DNA of 64,000 nucleotides from Gari tellinella. Lineage: Eukaryota; Mollusca; Bivalvia; Cardiida; Psammobiidae. Below, in pieces: positions 19,715 through 31,515 of this stretch (position 1 is the stretch's first letter; each line of letters opens with the position of its first letter). Location of the stretch: contig OV277858.1 of assembly GCA_922989275.2 (NCBI GenBank), positions 13,528,227 through 13,592,226 on the forward strand, given 5' to 3'. The notes below the pieces were generated by a model, which worked only from the letters and a program-made list of their open reading frames with translations, did not search any database and had not been told where the DNA came from. A program made the position numbers and the translations under genes.

Positions 19715-20860
19715 GGTGATCTTCACCAAACTTGCTGCCAACGTGTATTGGTATTAAATCTAGGTCAAGGAAAAAAATCGAATACAGTTGAATGAAAATC
19801 CTTCAAGAATAATAAAGAGGTAAAGGCGAAATGGAGTGGTCATTTATTACTTAACTTATTACCAACACGGCTAAGATGAAGCACATGCAACCATTGACCA
19901 AATATTTGGCTGAAAATAGAATTAAAACTGGTCCTTTTACAGGCAAAAATAAGGTTAAAATAGCAAAATTTTAGTCATTCAAGGGCAATAACTTCAACAT
20001 GCCTTGTGCGATTTTGGTAGTTAAGATGATGGACCTAGATTTAATATTAGTAAACATTTCAACAAGTTTGGTGAATATCTGATAAAATTTGTATGTGTTA
20101 GAAAGCGAAAAATGCTGAAACAGTCATTTTTAATACATAGTGGGCAAACACTCAGATATGCCACATGCGATTTTTGTAATCATCTAACCAGACCTCAATC
20201 TTATATAATTAAATATTTTCAGCAAGTTTAATGAATATCCGATAAAAACTGTATGTGTTAGAGCGCAAAAAGTGACTGAAACCGTCATTTTTCATTTAAA
20301 AACAGGCAAAAACTCTAATATACCTTATGCGATTTTAGTAGTTATGAAACTGAACCTTGATTTTATATCAATAAACATTTTCAGCAAGTTTGGTGAAGAT
20401 CCAATAAAATGTATTTGTGTTAGAGAGCAAAACTTGCTGAAAACAGTCATTTTTTAATACATAAAGGGCAAAAACTCAGATATGCCACATGCAATCTTTG
20501 TAATAATCAAACTAGGCCTAACAAATTTTATGAATACATATTTGCAGCATGTTTGGTGAATATCCGATAAAAGTTGTTTGTTTTAGAGTGCAAACATGAC
20601 TGAAGCGGTCATGTTTTATTAATTAATAGGCAATAACTCAAAAATACCTTATGCGATTTTTGTAGTAATCAAATTAAACCTTGATTTGATATCAATAAAC
20701 ATTTTCAGCAAGTTTGTGGAAGATCGAATAAAAAATTGTTGAGTTAGAGAGCGGACAAAAAAGTGTGATAGTCTGACTGATGGATGGACGGGCGGAGGTA
20801 GATACGGTTGCCCCCAGTGAAGTTGAATTCGACTGTATCACGTGATACTAAGCCGTGTGG
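19715..20860 (+). mobile_element. ~160-bp tandem array with TIR-like end, copy 1
   Basis: Units of about 160 bp carry the landmarks CAGTCATTTTT, GGCAAAAACTCAGATATGCC, AGCAAGTTTGGTGAA and GTGTTAGAGAGC, recurring near 20121, 20283, 20442 and 20605. One reversed partial unit lies at 19715-19760. The right end reads CACGTGATACTAAGCCGTGTGG. A matching inverted end TTACCAACACGGCTAAG occurs at 19859. The array joins LINE-like sequence at 20861. The format recalls bivalve pearl-type elements with ~160-bp core repeats, a comparison from memory. Confidence 0.65.
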
Positions 20861-21090
20861 TAATGTTTATGACAGACGTTCTATTTTCGCTTTTTTATGA
20901 TTTTAAATCGCCCATTTTGGAGATTTAGGTCCGTCTTCATCATTTCATAGATCAGTTTGGCCCATAAGAATGTTCAAACATTATTATTAACCGTTATTGT
21001 ATTTCAGGCATCAAGAAAAGGTCTGAAAACACAATCGGACTTTAAATAGATAACATTACACATTGTGAATATTTGATGAGTAGACTTTAT
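20861..21090 (+). pseudogene. LINE 5'/endonuclease fragment, copy 1
   Basis: Matches, in reverse orientation, the sequence at about 38410-38580 that leads into an L1/Tx1-type endonuclease. The shared part includes TTTAAATCGCCC, GATTTAGGTC, CATTATTATTAACC and a segment translating as GLKTQSDF, against GLKTQWDFNDKTITL in the other copy. It has stops and no continuation past about 21090. Confidence 0.55.
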
Positions 21091-21183
21091 AATATGAAAC
21101 CGAATGGTTTACTACCATCTTGAATTATTTTCAAGAAATATCCTATTACTACGTATCCTGTCTGGATCCTTTACCTTAAAAAA

Positions 21184-21461
21184 GGGGCCTCCGTGGCCTA
21201 GTGGTATAGTCACTGTGACTTACATTACTCAGCTCCTCACCGCTGTGAGTTCGAATCCCAGGAGGGTCGTTCGGATTTTTCATATGGGGAAGCCTTCCAG
21301 CTGGCTTGCGGAAGGTCGGTGGGTCTACCCAGATGCCAATTTATGCCTGAAACAGTGCAAAAATGACTTCTGGTGTCTTCCTCCAACTGTAATTAGCTGG
21401 ACGTCGCGATATGACTGAAATACTGTTGAAAGTGACGTAAAAAATCAAATCAAATCAAATC
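21184..21461 (+). mobile_element. tRNA-derived SINE with target duplication
   Basis: The head has a Pol III A box TGGCCTAGTGG (21194-21204) and B box GTTCGAATCC (21249-21258). A ~200-bp body follows (GGAAGGTCGGTGGGTCTACC, TGTCTTCCTCCAACTGT, GCTGGACGTCGCGATATGAC) and a tail of repeated CAAAT. A 14-bp flanking direct repeat, TCTGGATCCTTTAC at 21161-21174 and TCTGGATCCTTAAC just after the tail, supports retroposition. The body resembles SINEs I recall from bivalves. It lacks protein-coding capacity and would depend on a LINE. Confidence 0.85.
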
Positions 21462-22914
21462 TGGATCCTTAACAAACCTGGAGCATATAATCATTTACAA
21501 ATTTATGTCCCCCGCTTTCAGCAACTATGAAACTCTGCCTGTAGGTGTGCTATCCAAAATGACTTTTCACTCTTTAGTTTCTTGGTGGTTGCCTAATCTC
21601 CTGATCTCCTACTGTTGATTTCATTCTGATGTCCAGTGGCACTTCTGCTGGTGTAAGTTCGGCCTAAGTGGCAGGGTACTTACTATTAAGTACACTATCG
21701 AAATACTCTTACCAGCACCTCAGATTTTGGTCATCGTTGGAGATGATTTCACTCTGTTGGTTTCAAGCTTGTGCATCTGAGGAATTGAATAATCCTGTCC
21801 GTGCCTTAGTGGTTTTTACAATATACTTGCAGCTGCTTCTTCAGTTTCTGTGGCCAGATAGTCTGTGTAGTTCTTCTTCATGCCTTTGCATGTCTCTTTG
21901 CACCTTTGTCAAGTGCTACATGGGTGTAATTTAACTATTTCTTCACGCATTACCTAGTATATTTAGTTTGTAGAATAGCCCCTTTCTTACGTCTTTTTCC
22001 ACATCTATTCTTATATCAACTATTCCTTCCTAATTTTCTCCAGTCCAAAGAATCCGATGCTTGAAGTTACCGATTTCCATTTCCAGATGGTCATTTACAA
22101 TGTACTAAGTTCATCGTGTTCTGAAATTCTGCTTGGAAGCTTCTTCTCATCCAATGATCCATAAACTTTTGCAACATCTAGCCTTAACTCATGACAGCTC
22201 TTCTTATTACCCTTACATCTTGCAACTGCCTCGCCATCTTCCCTTGGTGATGATGGTGGTCAAACTGGTTATTTGTCTAACCATATCGACATTTTAAAGT
22301 CAATTTGTAAATTTCTCTATGTCCCAATTACAAGATTGTTTTCATTTCACTGTTCTACCAGTCTCATTGTTATTTCGAATTCAAAGTCCATATAAGCGGT
22401 TAATAAGCGAGCAAATTTCACAGATGCGGATCTTGGATTACAAACGTATAGTGTATCAGGCAGCAATGGAACTCCGACCTTATACTTTACCATTCAGGAC
22501 GTCGTACATTTCGTGTTAAAATTCATGTAATTATATAGAGCTATTCGCCGTACACTTCTCGAGCTATTCACCGTACAGTCATCAAGACATAAATACCTAT
22601 TTGCCGTACACCGGCACCTTTCTTCTTTAGTCAATTTCAAAGCCATGTTCGCTCATAAGCTGTATTCATCGCTTGTACAGACGTTATATCTGTAATATGA
22701 TGCCAAAAAACGCTTGAAAGTGTGGGTAAGAAGATAAGAAATGTGCTTGAGAGAACGTTTTTGTCTTACTCGCTGCTGTTTTTGTTGTACCAACCCGGGA
22801 ATTATGCAATCAAAAAGGTATCCACACATAGTTTAGGTAGAATCAGGAAGAGCCTACTAATTGTTGTATCTTTCTATCAGTAAATTACAAGAAATGCAAT
22901 TCTAGATCCTCCTA
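21462..22914. other. unassigned; weak coding-like text on minus strand
   Basis: No clear element ends. On the minus strand 22020-22250 gives broken but protein-like text (GNKKSCHELRLDVAKVYGSL, DEKKLPSRISEHDELSTL), with further basic text near 21850-21910. I do not recognise the family. It may be a degraded transposon ORF. Confidence 0.3.
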
Positions 22915-23615
22915 TTTACCACAATTTTTGCATTTTATTAACATGCCCCTGTATAAACGACCATCTATTTATCGATTTGCTGGTACCTATTTCCGGAGTC
23001 GTTGCTATACGGTGATAATGCCTATTTTGAAAGAAGATTATGTATTTTGATCCAAAAGGTATTGCGATACGGACAATAGATGAAAAAATGTTCGAATGTT
23101 TCAATTTCATTACATCACTTGCAGAATGGGGTTTGTATTAGTTTCCAAGTAAAAAGGTTTTCATTAGTTGCAATGATTTCATGGATAAGTTTGACTTTAA
23201 GCTTGTTTAGTCTGCTGTCTATATACAGAATATTCATTGTGTAGCAGACTTCATGCAACTGAACTTTTCTTTCAGTTTTTCCTCCAATAATTTGTGTATG
23301 TACGGAGTTTCAAATTGATTTGCAACAAATTTTCTCTTTATATCCTTGTTGTCTAATTTAGTGATATTACAATTTTTACCGAAAATTGGTTTTGTGTTAA
23401 TACTAACTTGTGTTTTTATGGATTGGTCTGATTTCAAAATGGTGTTCCAGGCATTCGGAATTGCTGCTTTTAATTTTGTAAATTTAGAAAAACCAGTTGC
23501 TCCAAATGTTTAGTTTGTTTATTAAGTTTTTATAAATTTCGCCATTATAATGTATGACCTCATTTATGAATAGAATTTCAGAGTCGATCCATGAGGTGAA
23601 AAGTAAGCATTTACC
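22915..23615 (-). pseudogene. L1/Tx1-like LINE ORF2, C-terminal relic
   Basis: Minus-strand text typical of the region after RT in L1/Tx1 LINEs: SWIDSEILFINEVIHYNGE, ILKSDQSIKTQVSINTKP, then NENLFTWKLIQTPFCK. A zinc-binding-like CNEIETFEHFF and a YRNTFW-type ending follow. One position expected between the two cysteines of the CxxC is a TGA stop, and several frameshifts are needed. It is an old inactive fragment. Confidence 0.7.
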
Positions 23616-23981
23616 TTTGAATGTTATACATGTATATTGATTACCCCCATAATAACTGGGTTCTGATATTGTACAATGATTTTGGCATTAAATATGGTCC
23701 TGAATTATTCAGGTTAATAAAGATGATAACAATATATTTATAGACAGATCCGAGTATACACTGTTTGCATGTGACAAATGTGTTCCTATAATATCAATAT
23801 TTTATAGATGACGAGTGTTATCGTCCCTAGCTGAGTTAAAAGGTAATCACTCGAGACCATATTTATACCTTCCATACATAAACAAAAAAGTAAGACCTGT
23901 TATATATGTACCTTTCATGTGTATAGTTATTACAGATTAACTCTTACACTGACAAACGCGTAAAAATTCGACTTTTGTAGA

Positions 23982-24039
23982 CAGTTTGGATCCCGCTCGG
24001 ACGCCGTGTAACGCGGCATCTGGTCAGGATCCAAGACTG
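23982..24039. repeat. short GC-core hairpin element, copy A
   Basis: An imperfect palindrome: CAGTTTGGATCC at the left, GGATCCAAGACTG at the right, and a central GACGCCGTGTAACGCGGCATC. The same design recurs at 31451-31515 and 40335-40399. Confidence 0.65.
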
Positions 24040-24273
24040 CTCGACTCTCATATTGATTTGTTTTCCTTCAAAAACAGCTCTATAGCTGACTTATATAGAG
24101 CAATAATTCAAGTCAACATCTCGTCGATGCATTCGCTATTATGTTGCCCTTTTGGTGTCTTCATGCTTATCGAAAAGAAATATAAGCATGGACTAAGGGT
24201 ACATGGCCATATTGAATAAGCTTATAACAAACACGTATACTGAGGGTCAATTCTACCAAATACCACAACATTT

Positions 24274-25215
24274 CGCCGTGTCAGTCTTACAACGTTCTAT
24301 CTTATATGAGGGTGGTTTTGAGAAAATCGACTTTAAAGTTTTGGACCAATGAAAAAAGCATAGTTTTGATGGATTTGGAAAATTCTTAATACTTAACCTG
24401 ATGAATTGTGAATGCAAAGGGTTCCAGTTAAAGTTTTATGAGGATTGTAAGCATGTTTTTTTAGATAACTTACTTTCGGTTTGAGATAGATACTTTCTCA
24501 AACTCTATCTTCTATTTCACTCATTGTTACAATGTTCTATGTCCATTTTGTGGAGATAGAACATTATTAACAATACATTTTTTAGACAATTGCATGAACA
24601 ATTACATTATTACAATGATCTATGTCCATTCTAAATACTCCCAATACGGGATATGTTTGCTTATTCTGATGAAATTATCCCCTCGGCCAAGAAATACAGA
24701 TCGCTTACAAGCAGACAAAACGGAATACTTTTTAATAGTGGGGTTTGGTTTGTTGTTGTTGTTAACATCCGTACATGCGACCTCGGTTTATAAAGTCTCC
24801 CTTGTACGACTTTGCTTGGTGGGACCTCTTTAAAGAGGTATTCAGTTTTGCTTTCATATTGTTTTAAACAGCTATCTGCTTTAAATTAATCACTTTACTT
24901 TGACCTACACATGTAGTTAAAGATACATGGGCATTTCGCCTATTAAACTGTACGCCAATAACCATGAAGGTCGCAGCCATTTTAGAAATTTCTGTCACGT
25001 GATCCAATTGGAACACAATGACTGGATACATTGGACATAGATCATTGAAAGACTAAACATAACGTTGAAAATGGAGATAGAACATTGTAATACTGGCGAT
25101 AACTTCAAATAGAAAGCTCGGTTAAACATATGATTTGCACCACGAGATAGCATTTGAAAACAGCTCTCCATCGGTATATAAAACTATATTTGTTTACAAA
25201 ATATACATAGAAATC
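24274..25215 (-). mobile_element. ~960-bp TIR element, copy L (inverted)
   Basis: Reverse-complement relative of 25858-26819 over about 940 bp. The outer end CGCCGTGTCAGTCTTACAAC is kept. The inner end, near 25200, is eroded (CATAGAAATCTTTGCAAG against CATAGAACGTTGTAAGACTC). It repeats the motif TTACAATGTTCTATGTCC in both orientations inside. No ORF. Confidence 0.75.
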
Positions 25216-25857
25216 TTTGCAAGTATGAAAGTTGTAGACTATAGCTTTAAGCACCTTTTAATACTAAAGGTTAATGGTATCCGAAACGTTACGGAGGTAA
25301 CAAACATTTAACGTCTTCACAAATTGCTATACAGAGGCCGTATTCTAGTTTTATTTCAACACAACACGTTTAAAAACACACACTTTATATCATCTGTGTT
25401 CTTCTCCATATTGTGTTGTATACCAAATTTCCCAACAAGTAGTCAGTCTCTATTCTCGTACGATTGTTTCGGGCGCTTTTGACAAAATGTTTACGATGGT
25501 ACTTTGTAGCCTTTAACATTATGTTGAAAATGTCCAATGGTATGCTGTAACACTTACTTTTGTGGCATTTTTTTTTAACTAAAAACCCAATATCAAATAA
25601 GTAAAACTGGTGAATAGTTTATCATCTTAGTAGTTTGAAAACTAACATTTCAGTATTGGAGCATACATAACGGCATCAAGGTAGCACACAATGAATATAT
25701 TTGTATAGCAAATTACTTCGGCCTTTGACATTTACAACAGTGTATATCCATTCAGCTTATCAGCCTATTTATCAGCAAGACATGTCAGAGGACAATGAGA
25801 AATAAACCTTACAAGTTTGCTTCCCCGTATAACCATTGATGTACAGAGATAACATAC
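25216..25857. other. spacer between the two opposed TIR elements
   Basis: About 640 bp of AT-rich DNA with no recognised feature. The four bases at its right edge (ATAC, 25854-25857) match the four just after the right-hand element. Confidence 0.5.
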
Positions 25858-26819
25858 CGTCGCGTGAGTCTTACAACGTTCTATGTCCAATTTGTAAACA
25901 AATAGAGTTCTATATACCGTTAGAACGCTATTTTCAAGAGCTATCTCCTGGTGCAAATCATATTTTTTTATCCGAGCTTTCTGTTTGAAGTTATCGCCAA
26001 TATTACAATGTTCTATCTCCATTTTTAACGTTTTGTTTAGTCTTACAATGATCTATGTCCAATTTATCCAGTCATTGTGTTCCAATTGGATCACGTGACA
26101 GAAATTTCCAAAATGGCTGCGACCTTCATGGTTTTTGGTGTACAGTGTAATCGGCGAAATACCCATGTATCTTTAACTACATGTGTAGGTCAAAGTAAAG
26201 TGATTAATTTAAAGCAGATAACTGCTTAAAACAATATGAAAGTAAAACAGAATACCCCTTTAAAGAAGTCCCACCAAGCCAAGTCGCACAAGGGAGACTT
26301 TATAAACCGAGGTCGCATGTACGGATGTTAACAACAACAACAAACCAAACCCAATTCTTAAGAAGTATTCTATGTTATGTGCTTGTCAGCGACCTGTATT
26401 TCTTGGCCGAGGGGATAATTTCATCAAAATAAGCAAAAATATCCCCTATGGGGAGTATTTAGAATGGACATAGAACATTGTAATACTGTAATTGTTCATG
26501 CAGTTGTCTGAAACTGTATTGTTAATAATGTTCTATCTCCACAAAATGGACATAGAACATTGTAATAATGAGTGAAATAGAAGGTAGAGTTGGAGAAATG
26601 ATCTATCTCAAACCGAAAGTAAGATATATCTCAAAAAGCATGCTTACAATCCTCATAAAACTTTAAATGGAACCCTTTGCATTCACAATTCATTAGGTAA
26701 AGTCGAAAGAATTTTCAAAATCCATCAAAATAATGCTGTTTAATTGGTCCAAAACTTTAAAGTCGATTTTCTCAAAACAACCCTCATGTGAGATAGAACG
26801 TTGTAAGACTCACACGACG
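25858..26819 (+). mobile_element. ~960-bp TIR element, copy R (both ends intact)
   Basis: Starts CGTCGCGTGAGTCTTACAAC and ends with the reverse complement of CGTCGTGTGAGTCTTACAAC. It is flanked by a perfect 4-bp direct repeat ATAC (25854-25857 and 26820-26823). The TIR-like core (TTACAAYGTTCTATSTCC) is repeated internally at about 25997, 26045, 26465 and 26528-26562, the last as a hairpin. Non-coding, so non-autonomous. A 4-bp duplication excludes Tc1/mariner (TA) and hAT (8 bp); the superfamily is not known. Confidence 0.78.
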
Positions 26820-26823
26820 ATAC

Positions 26824-28420
26824 GACGATACAGAGTCACTATAAATTGGTTGTTGAATTGTCCACTGCTTTAGGTTTGTAGCTTGCAACAGTTTTCATAT
26901 TGACTGTTAAGATTTTGCACACTTGAACTAACAATTAAAATAGTTAAATCATATGCATCTATATAACTTATTTTAACTATTCCAGCCTACATTTGAACTA
27001 AAATTCATACACGTTGTGCTTTAATTTGTATCATCGAAATAAGCAGTAACTTGTTAGAAACCGTAGCGAATGATATTACTTTCAAAACTGTTTAGAAAAA
27101 AAAGAATAGGCGACAATAATGTTAAACCGGAATATAGTTTTCGAGTAAATTCACGATTACGTTAACACGTGGATTCAATATCTTCGCTAATAATCCTATA
27201 AGAAATATTAATTGGAGTAATGTACGACAGAGATATAACACGAATATTGTCATTTCTATCCCAGCCTTCTATTTGTCTATTTGTTACTATGTTTGGTAAT
27301 AATACATAACGTCCTGTCTTGGAAATAATTGTTAAATGAAGTGTATTGCTTCGGTACAATGTCCGTATATTAAAACGATAATTGTGTGTATGAAAATAAA
27401 TACCAGAAAATAAAATAAGTGTGATTGTGCTTATTGATCTCCGTAAATACGTGAGGTAACAGTGTATAAATATGTGACAAACGTGTAGCGTGTTCAAGTA
27501 CCGTATCGATGCCCATCGATGACCTCCAAACATTACATTTTACTCAGAAACGACATGTTTGAATGATCGTTGGCCATCTACACAAATGGTCTAAGAGAAA
27601 ATGGGCCTAGGCGAACAGGAATGCCAAACTTGCGTCAAAATGAGTACACAAGCAACAGCAAGGTGTCCAAAATTATTTTATCTTCAATAAACCAACTTTT
27701 CCTATTCTTAATATATCAAACAACGCAGCTTACGTCTAAGCAGCTAACTCTTATTTTAATATGCGCTAAAAGTCATGTGTTTCAATTGATTAGAACAGTT
27801 ATGCGTGTGTTATTCCGATTCGTAAATAATTATTCCGTACCCATGTCAATTTAATAATCATCGGGGTGCAATGATTGACTATTGGAGAGTATTGATGAAC
27901 ATTAGATGTCGTACTATAAGGTTTGTTTGCATGCTAAAGGACGTTGGACTAGATACAGTTATCTGAACATGCGGTGTAAGAATCTTCCACACAACGTTTA
28001 TCCTGAATTAAGTTGTAATTTGCCGTACATACTTGAACCGATAATAGTTTGAGTCGTTTATTTTGAAAAACCATTGTGGACCATATACAGCTTTAGTAAA
28101 ACCAACCTCGTTCAGATGTACAACAGTGTTAAACATCGGTCTGTTCGTTCACAGCGGCATTTAGCCATTATATTATTTGGATTATTCATTTACGTTTTAC
28201 ATGCCCGGTCCAAAAATCTAGCATGCCAAACCAAACATTTTAGATCAAAAGACGTACACCAACCGGTCAAAATATTATCACACAGTTAACATCAACACTT
28301 AAAATTATAACATTCAGCAATCGTGTATATTAATGAACATACCAGATAAAATAGTGAGCAGTTTTAAAAAGGTTTATATATACGAAAGTTCAGTAAATGC
28401 TGATCAAATCAGCCTTAGCA
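26824..28420. other. no feature seen
   Basis: AT-rich DNA. Frames at 27162-27533 and 27570-27854 have no recognisable domains and biased AT-rich codons; not annotated as genes. Confidence 0.35.
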
Positions 28421-28950
28421 CATGGCTTGGAGCTCTCGGCCAATCAGATGCCTCAAAAACCTGTGAATATATCGTTTATTTCAACAAACCATGGAATAAC
28501 TAACAAACTGTTCACTTATTCCAAGCTTCCGTCATCTCAAGGCAATTTGACGTCACAATTCTAAAATTAGCTGAGGTCAGAGGTGAACTGCACACGCTTC
28601 ATGACGTTATATTATGTACAGTGAGACCTAGACTTTAAAGACAATTACTAATGAATTGTGCTTACATATAGAGCTTCAATAAGCGTTATTTATGTTGGTG
28701 TTAAAGCATGCTTAATGTCTCAAACTTATCATTTTAAATAACCTTTCATTTTAGTAAAATATTACAATCAAAATGACTTTTTCGTCTAAAACAGAAATCA
28801 GAAACGAATGGTTTTCTTGTTTTCCTCGAGCCTAAGCCAGTGCTAAATAGGTTAGACCATGGTTGCGCGCGAATAAACGACATAGTTCTCGGGGGCTACG
28901 CCCCCTCGAACTATATCGTTTATTCGCTTGCAACCATGGTCTAACCTATA
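28421..28950. mobile_element. dispersed element with terminal hairpin, copy 2
   Basis: Same orientation and near-identical sequence to 16893-17425, including the ~95-nt hairpin at its right end (28851-28945). It sits less than 70 bp from the start of the 3.3-kb TIR element. Confidence 0.72.
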
Positions 28951-29060
28951 CTTAACACATGTTATAAAATCCATATACTTCGTTCACAAATAGCGATTAG
29001 TAATACCGACAATTGCCGTGTAACGCAGTGGAATGACCCACCCCTGCTGAAATGACCAAT

Positions 29061-29120
29061 GGGTCATTTCACTACGTAGTAAAATGACCCGGGTCGTTTT
29101 ACTACGTAGAAAAATGACCC
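29061..29120. repeat. two tandem 30-bp near-palindromes
   Basis: 29061-29090 begins GGGTCATTTCACTACGTAGT and ends ATGACCC, palindromic about ACGTAGT with one mismatched pair. 29091-29120 repeats the design from GGGTCGTTTT. A similar palindrome lies in the right arm near 32222-32262. Likely protein-binding sites of the element (inference). Confidence 0.7.
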
Positions 29121-29204
29121 ACCCTCACGCAGAGGAACGACCCCCGTAGAAAATGACCCCCCTTTTTTCTGTTACACTGTTGTTGTTACTATTTATACAA
29201 CATC

Positions 29205-29900
29205 TGTTAGTACTACTGCTGCTGCTGCTATTGCTTTTAGATCACCTCTACTACTTCTAATACAAATATACTAACACCATTATTATACCACAAGTCCCTC
29301 AAACCTAATGTACAGTGTATTTATCGTGTAAGAATATATTACCAACTTTGATGCCATGTCTAATTTCAAGTACTTCTAGTACAACAGTGTTTGCTTCTGC
29401 TGCTGTAACTAATGCCACGACTACTGTTTCTACAACTACATGTACTACAATTATACTACTCTTTTTGATGATGTTGCTGCTGCTAATACTGTTGTTTCTC
29501 CTAGCACCTCTACTTATAATATACTACTTCTTTTGCTGCTGATACTACTACTGCTTTTTTGTACAGCTGCTATTACTGGAACTACTACTTCTACTGCTGC
29601 TGGTGCAGTTGTTTCTGCTACTGTTGCTGCCTCTATTGTAACTACTACTATTTCTACTCCTGTTACTGCTTCTTTTACTAGTGCTTCCACTGCTACCATT
29701 TATAGTTATAATGCTGGTGTTGTTGGTAATACTACTGTTACTACTACCTCTTCTCCTACCGATAATCTCCTCCTATTGTTGCTGCTACTACAACTGCTAC
29801 CACTGCCTCCATTTCTACTACATGTACTACTACTAGAACTGCTACTTAACTGCTACTAATATAACTACTACTATGGCTGCTGCTACTGCTGCTAGTGTTA
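29205..29900. repeat. imperfect trinucleotide array (CTACTGCTG-like)
   Basis: Long run of CTA/CTG/GTT-type triplets in one phase, interrupted by substitutions. It keeps plus frames open that encode Thr/Leu/Ala/Val-rich text; these are not credible proteins. It is the left partner of the array at 31925-32120. Confidence 0.75.
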
Positions 29901-29979
29901 GAACAACACCTTTTTACAATAGCAGTAGTAGACGAAGTAAAAATAGAATGAGCTCAAACATCCCGATGCACTTAAACAC

Positions 29980-30358
29980 TTTGCCCAGATAAATAAAATC
30001 ATTTACGACTTCAAAAATTTTTCGCAAAATCTATTCCGTCGATCAATGCAAGAAATCCATTTCGCACCTTTTATGTACGCTCAGGCATAAATAGGAAAGA
30101 ATAATGTATTTTCATGCACTGTACACTAAAGTAGGTTAAATAGGTACGAATGGCTCGTTGACCTTGTGGCTAAGACGTATGAGTCAGTTTTTTTTCTTAC
30201 GCGTGTCCAGAGTTCGAATCCCGCCAGAGCTAAACATGCAGTTTTAGCATAAATTCTTATCCTTTACTAATATTAACGTGTGTAACTGTTTATATAATCA
30301 TTTGACATACGTTTACATTCTTATGCCAACAATGTATGCGAGTCCTTTTAATAATGTC
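29980..30358 (+). mobile_element. tRNA-like TIR element, copy 2 (left end lost)
   Basis: Related to 15448-15983. The tRNA-like head at 30151-30232 has acceptor-like TGGCTC/GAGCTA and a perfect B box GTTCGAATCC (30212-30221). An AT-rich tail shares ATAATCATTTGACATACGTT-like wording, and the right end reads GCGAGTCCTTTTAA, matching the other copy's inverted terminus. The left TIR is not found. It lies inside the 3.3-kb element. Confidence 0.55.
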
Positions 30359-31450
30359 ACCGTAGAATCAAATAAACTCACCAGGAATATCTTTTATCTA
30401 AACAGTGTTGATAAATATTACTGAGCGAAGTACCGGTATGTGTAAGTATTGTATTATGCAGTATAAACATTAGTCCTAACACTACGACACGCAAAGCTCA
30501 ATAATTATGGCGACCAGCGTAAATCACCACGCGTCTACGGTAAGGTATTTTTCTTCGGGTCTACATTGTTTGAATATGACAATTATATTCCCACCAGCTA
30601 CATTGTTTTAAAGATATTTCCTCATTCCATTGATGGGGTTCCCCCATCCATAGGCGTGCAAAAGTATGCAGCATAAGCTGGCGGCAGGTACACCAATCTC
30701 ACTTTACCTGGTGAGGCTCTAGAGGCTTTTCCGGGTTATTTCTAACCAAACTATCAAATATAAAGGTCGGGTCTCACATGAGACGCTTCAATGGTTATTT
30801 GCTACCTGCATGTGCACAAGACCCATCCTGTTTGCAAGGAAACTGTCTGGCAAGGCGTTATGACCGAAAGGTCGTCAGGAAATGTCTTAGAATGACGAGT
30901 ATACTTGTCAGTAGGGTTGCACGTGATAATATGGCTTTTTCCATGATCAGATATGGTTCTACGCGATTAGGGGTGGTGAGAGTTGGAGAGGCTTTTTCAC
31001 GTAGAATACAGACCTTCATTTTCCTTCATAAAGTATGGACAATGGGTCATAAGTATAAGTATACACAAGAAGAACATGAATTTACAGTGTGACCTAGCAT
31101 GGCTAAGTCAGAGATAAATATTTGGCATATTGTTTAAGTTTGGTTACGAACATTGTAGAGTCAGACCCTCAGCTTAGAAGGCTCGTTTATGGTATGTGTC
31201 TACTATGTTCTACTTGCGGTTATGAACCGACAGCATATTGGAGGTACAAGTGGTGTGAGATGTCTACGTACAGTCAAGGCTCCCTCTCTGTACAACGGGC
31301 CTCCCAAGAATGATTCCCTCATCACAACAACGCTTGTCACTGTTCATGAAACAAGACAAAATATGTTCAACATTTCACGTCTGCAAAACCGTTTGCTGTT
31401 TTTCTCAAAGTCACATAAATGGCATTTGGACAGAGAAAACAAGAATGTGA

Positions 31451-31515
31451 CAAACAGTTTTAATCCAGATCAGAGACCGCGTTACGCTGCGTCTGATCTT
31501 GATTCAAGCTGTTTG
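31451..31515. repeat. short GC-core hairpin element, copy B
   Basis: Arms CAAACAGTTTTAATCCAGATCAGA and TCTGATCTTGATTCAAGCTGTTTG are inverted partners around a central CCGCGTTACGCTGCG. Same family as 23982 and 40335. Confidence 0.7.

Noticed and set aside
24274..26819. A single giant foldback element
   Set aside because: The right arm has TIRs and an ATAC target repeat of its own, so two independent opposed copies of one element fit better.
29315..29859. 75- and 139-codon frames of Thr/Leu/Ala/Val
   Set aside because: Produced by the trinucleotide array; low complexity and open in more than one frame and strand.
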